64,000 nt of DNA from Novosphingobium subterraneum (GTDB lineage Bacteria > Pseudomonadota > Alphaproteobacteria > Sphingomonadales > Sphingomonadaceae): assembly GCF_000807925.1 (NCBI RefSeq), contig NZ_JRVC01000004.1:124001-188000 (forward strand). The letters run 5' to 3'. The notes beneath the pieces were generated by a model. The model did no database searches. It saw nothing but the letters and a program-made list of their open reading frames with translations, and had not been told where the DNA came from. The stretch's first letter is position 1. Every line of letters begins with the position of its first letter. This document shows, piece by piece, positions 61,569-64,000 of this stretch. A program made the position numbers and the translations under genes.

Positions 61569-62978
61569 GTGGCCAGCGTGCTTGACGCCAAGAACGACTA
61601 CGTGATCGCCGATATCGGCCTTGCCGACTTCGGTCGCGCCGAAATCAAGATCGCCGAAACCGAAATGCCCGGTCTGATGGCCCTGCGCGAGGAATTCGGC
61701 GCATCGCAGCCGCTCAAGGGCGCGCGCATCACCGGATCGCTGCACATGACGATCCAGACTGCCGTGCTGATCGAGACGCTGGTCGCGCTGGGCGCCGAAG
61801 TGCGTTGGGCCACCTGCAATATCTTCTCCACGCAGGACCATGCTGCGGCTGCCATCGCCGCTGCCGGCATCCCGGTCTTCGCGATCAAGGGTGAAACCCT
61901 TGCGGAATACTGGGACTATGTCGGTTCGATCTTCGACTGGGGTGACGACCAGACTGCCAACATGATCCTCGACGACGGCGGTGATGCCACCATGTTCGCC
62001 CTGTGGGGCGCACGTGTCGAAGCTGGCGAGAAGCTGTTCGAGCCTTCGAACGCCGAGGAAATCGAGTTCGTCCGCGCGCTCAACGCTTTCCTCAAGAGGA
62101 AGCCCGGCTACCTCACGCAGTCGGTCAAGAACATCAAGGGCGTTTCGGAAGAGACGACCACGGGCGTCCACCGCCTGTATCAGATCGCCAAGGACGGCAA
62201 GCTGCCTTTCCCGGCGATCAACGTGAACGACAGCGTTACCAAGTCGAAGTTCGACAACCTGTATGGCTGCAAGGAATCGCTGGTCGACGCCATCCGTCGC
62301 GCCACCGACGTGATGCTGGCCGGCAAGGTCGCCTGCGTTGCCGGCTTCGGCGACGTCGGCAAGGGCTCGGCCGCATCGCTGCGCCAGGGCGGCGCGCGCG
62401 TGATGGTCACCGAAATCGATCCGATCTGCGCACTGCAGGCGGCGATGGAAGGCTATGAAGTTGTCACCATGGAAGAAGCGGTCAAGCGCTGCGACATCTT
62501 CGTGACCGCGACCGGCAACGAGGACGTAATCACCGCCGAGCACATGAAGGCGATGAAGCCGATGTCCATCGTCTGCAACATCGGCCACTTCGACAGCGAG
62601 ATTCAGATCGCTGCGCTCGACAACTACAACTGGACCGAAGTGAAGCCGGGCACCGACCTCGTCGAATTCCCCGATGGCAAGCAGATCATCATCCTTGCCA
62701 AGGGTCGCCTGGTAAACCTGGGCTGCGCCACCGGCCACCCGAGCTTCGTGATGAGCGCCAGCTTCACCAACCAGACGCTGGCCCAGATCGAGCTCTTCAC
62801 CAAGGCCGAGAACTACAAGAACGAAGTCTACGTGCTGCCCAAGCACCTCGACGAGAAGGTTGCGGCGCTGCACCTCGAGAAGCTCGGCGTGCAGCTGACC
62901 AAGCTCAGCAAGAAGCAGGCTGATTACATTGGCGTGCCGGAAGCCGGGCCGTTCAAGCCGGACCACTATCGCTACTGA
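61569..62978 (+). CDS. ahcY: Adenosylhomocysteinase
   Basis: A 469-residue NAD-containing enzyme that splits S-adenosylhomocysteine into homocysteine and adenosine, restoring the methylation cycle. GTG start at 61569, behind AGGAGAAAG; the frame upstream has no AhcY text. Conserved: [40 protein letters not shown], the NAD motif [20 protein letters not shown], and the C-terminal FKPDHYRY. Probably controlled by the palindrome upstream. A terminator follows. Confidence 0.97.
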   Translation: MASVLDAKNDYVIADIGLADFGRAEIKIAETEMPGLMALREEFGASQPLKGARITGSLHMTIQTAVLIETLVALGAEVRWATCNIFSTQDHAAAAIAAAGIPVFAIKGETLAEYWDYVGSIFDWGDDQTANMILDDGGDATMFALWGARVEAGEKLFEPSNAEEIEFVRALNAFLKRKPGYLTQSVKNIKGVSEETTTGVHRLYQIAKDGKLPFPAINVNDSVTKSKFDNLYGCKESLVDAIRRATDVMLAGKVACVAGFGDVGKGSAASLRQGGARVMVTEIDPICALQAAMEGYEVVTMEEAVKRCDIFVTATGNEDVITAEHMKAMKPMSIVCNIGHFDSEIQIAALDNYNWTEVKPGTDLVEFPDGKQIIILAKGRLVNLGCATGHPSFVMSASFTNQTLAQIELFTKAENYKNEVYVLPKHLDEKVAALHLEKLGVQLTKLSKKQADYIGVPEAGPFKPDHYRY

Positions 62979-63005
62979 TCGTGCGATAGCAGCCAGAACA
63001 CCAGA

Positions 63006-63034
63006 GGGCGGCGCGGGAAACCACGCCGCCCTTT
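63006..63034 (+). terminator. Terminator after ahcY
   Basis: GGGCGGCG pairs with CGCCGCCC around a 10-base loop, followed by TTTCGGTTCTT. Confidence 0.87.
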
Positions 63035-63120
63035 CGGTTCTTGGAATGAGTGATACCGGATCATCAGTATTGTAGTGCGCCGGATTGTAATTCTTGGGGG
63101 CAGGCCCTAGCGAGAGGACG

Positions 63121-64000
63121 ATGCCGCTGCTCAACCAGACCATCATGGTGTTGATCGGATTGCTGCTTGCCGCCTGGACCGCAGGGGCAGGCTGGCTGGT
63201 GCTTGTTGCACGAGCGCGCGCGCGCAAGGGCGAGGCGGTGCATCGCCAGGCGCGCCGATTGGCGAGGATGGTCGATGAATCGCCCGCCCTGCCATTGCTG
63301 GTGCGCGCCGATGGCAGGATTGAAGGCCCTGCGCGGCTTGCCGGATGGTTCGGCTTCGAGACGATGCCCGGCTACCTGACCGAACTGGACGCAGAAGGTG
63401 CAGGCTTTGACGAGGTGCAGCTTTCGCAATTGAGCGACGCTGTGCGAAAGGCGCAAAAGACCGGCGCGTCCTTCAGGCTGGCGCTCACGCCCAAGGATGG
63501 CAAACGCAGCCTTTCGGCCCAGGGACACCTGGCCGACCCCCAGATCTCTCCGGGTGGTGCCGCCCTTGTCTGGTTTTTCGACTTCTCGGAAAGCCAGGAA
63601 GAGCTGGTCCGCCTGCGCAGCGAGACGACTGCGGCACGGGCGGATTTTGCCGGGCTTTCGGGCCTGATCGAGGCGGCTCCCTTGCCGATGTGGTTTCGCG
63701 GGCCGGACCTGCGCCTGCGTCTTGTCAACAGCGCCTATGTGAAAGCCGTTGGTGCTGCGAGCGCCGATGTGGTTATCGCTCAGGGCATCGAACTGATCGA
63801 ACCTGTCGATGGTCTCTCCGCATCCCAGGTTGCCCGCCAGGCGCAGTCTCGCAAGGTGCCGATCGAGCGTTCGCTGCTGGCAACGATCAAGGGGCAGCGC
63901 CGCGCGGTGCGCGTCACGGACCTGCCGTTGGGCGAGGACGGGATCGCCGGATACGTCGTCGACATCGAGGAAATGGAGGAGCTGATCCGCCAGTTCCGCC
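63121..64000 (+). CDS. PAS-domain sensor histidine kinase, N-terminal part (DivL-like)
   Basis: The frame from ATG 63121 is open to the window edge (293 codons). Residues 6 to 28 form one membrane helix (TIMVLIGLLLAAWTAGAGWLV), then a basic coiled region (ARARARKGEAVHRQARRLAR), a first PAS-like segment (PLLVRADGRIEGPARLAGWFG), and a second PAS domain near residues 180 to 290 (APLPMWFRGPDLRLRLVNSAYVKAVG). The catalytic part is beyond the window. One short membrane anchor followed by PAS domains resembles DivL of Caulobacter and sphingomonads; that name is inference. Confidence 0.7.
   Translation, partial: MPLLNQTIMVLIGLLLAAWTAGAGWLVLVARARARKGEAVHRQARRLARMVDESPALPLLVRADGRIEGPARLAGWFGFETMPGYLTELDAEGAGFDEVQLSQLSDAVRKAQKTGASFRLALTPKDGKRSLSAQGHLADPQISPGGAALVWFFDFSESQEELVRLRSETTAARADFAGLSGLIEAAPLPMWFRGPDLRLRLVNSAYVKAVGAASADVVIAQGIELIEPVDGLSASQVARQAQSRKVPIERSLLATIKGQRRAVRVTDLPLGEDGIAGYVVDIEEMEELIRQFR

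Overview
The window is about 64 kb of GC-rich chromosome from an alphaproteobacterium, most likely a sphingomonad of the Novosphingobium type. The grounds are gene content and order: an Entner-Doudoroff operon zwf-pgl-edd-glk, a TonB-dependent receptor sugar locus with a tryptophan-halogenase-like gene, pdhA/pdhB with a lipoyl domain on E1 beta, ppiD-trpE-trpG-trpD-trpC, tad-type pilins, and hairpin repeats of the CCCCGCCTGCGCGGGG kind. No phage, plasmid, insertion sequence or CRISPR array was seen. Most of the window is core chromosome. The species name is inference; no database was searched.

1 to 20.5 kb is one carbohydrate unit. On the left are a GH32 fructan/sucrose hydrolase (cut by the window edge), a ROK fructokinase, an MFS sugar transporter and a LacI-family regulator. 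To the right, a TonB-dependent receptor is followed by a halogenase-like flavoprotein, a periplasmic GH13 amylase, a cytoplasmic GH13 alpha-glucosidase, a periplasmic GH97 and a secreted esterase, mostly overlapping by 1 to 8 bases. zwf, pgl, edd and glk then carry the released glucose to KDPG. Variants of one 12-bp palindrome, ideal form GCATACGTATGC, lie upstream of the transporter, the receptor and zwf, so uptake, hydrolysis and catabolism may form one LacI regulon.

20.6 to 33.5 kb is housekeeping: a PaaG-like isomerase, DUF488, aroB/aroK, a 47-residue membrane protein coupled to a 636-residue unknown protein, xerD, accA, an M48 LysM lipoprotein, two Flp pilins, a Nudix hydrolase, three identical tandem tRNA-Arg(ACG) genes, and pdhA-pdhB.

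33.5 to 39.4 kb holds two successive TadG-TadE-TadE cassettes on the minus strand, without the tad secretion machinery. 39.5 to 55.1 kb carries a phytoene-synthase-like protein, an EF-hand protein, trmFO, a frameshifted YhhN gene, the trp genes with ppiD, tpiA, secG, pyrG, a Crp-like regulator, an Hsp20 gene with a ROSE-type RNA thermometer, a glutaredoxin, a nitrilase-like amidase and DUF1178.

55.2 to 56.06 kb has no protein gene but holds a good sigma-70 promoter driving a strongly folding leftward RNA, between palindromic repeats. 56 to 64 kb carries ftsB, a methyltransferase, a phospholipase D, folE, two envelope proteins, a peroxiredoxin, ahcY behind a perfect 20-bp palindrome (probable SahR site), and the start of a PAS sensor kinase resembling DivL.
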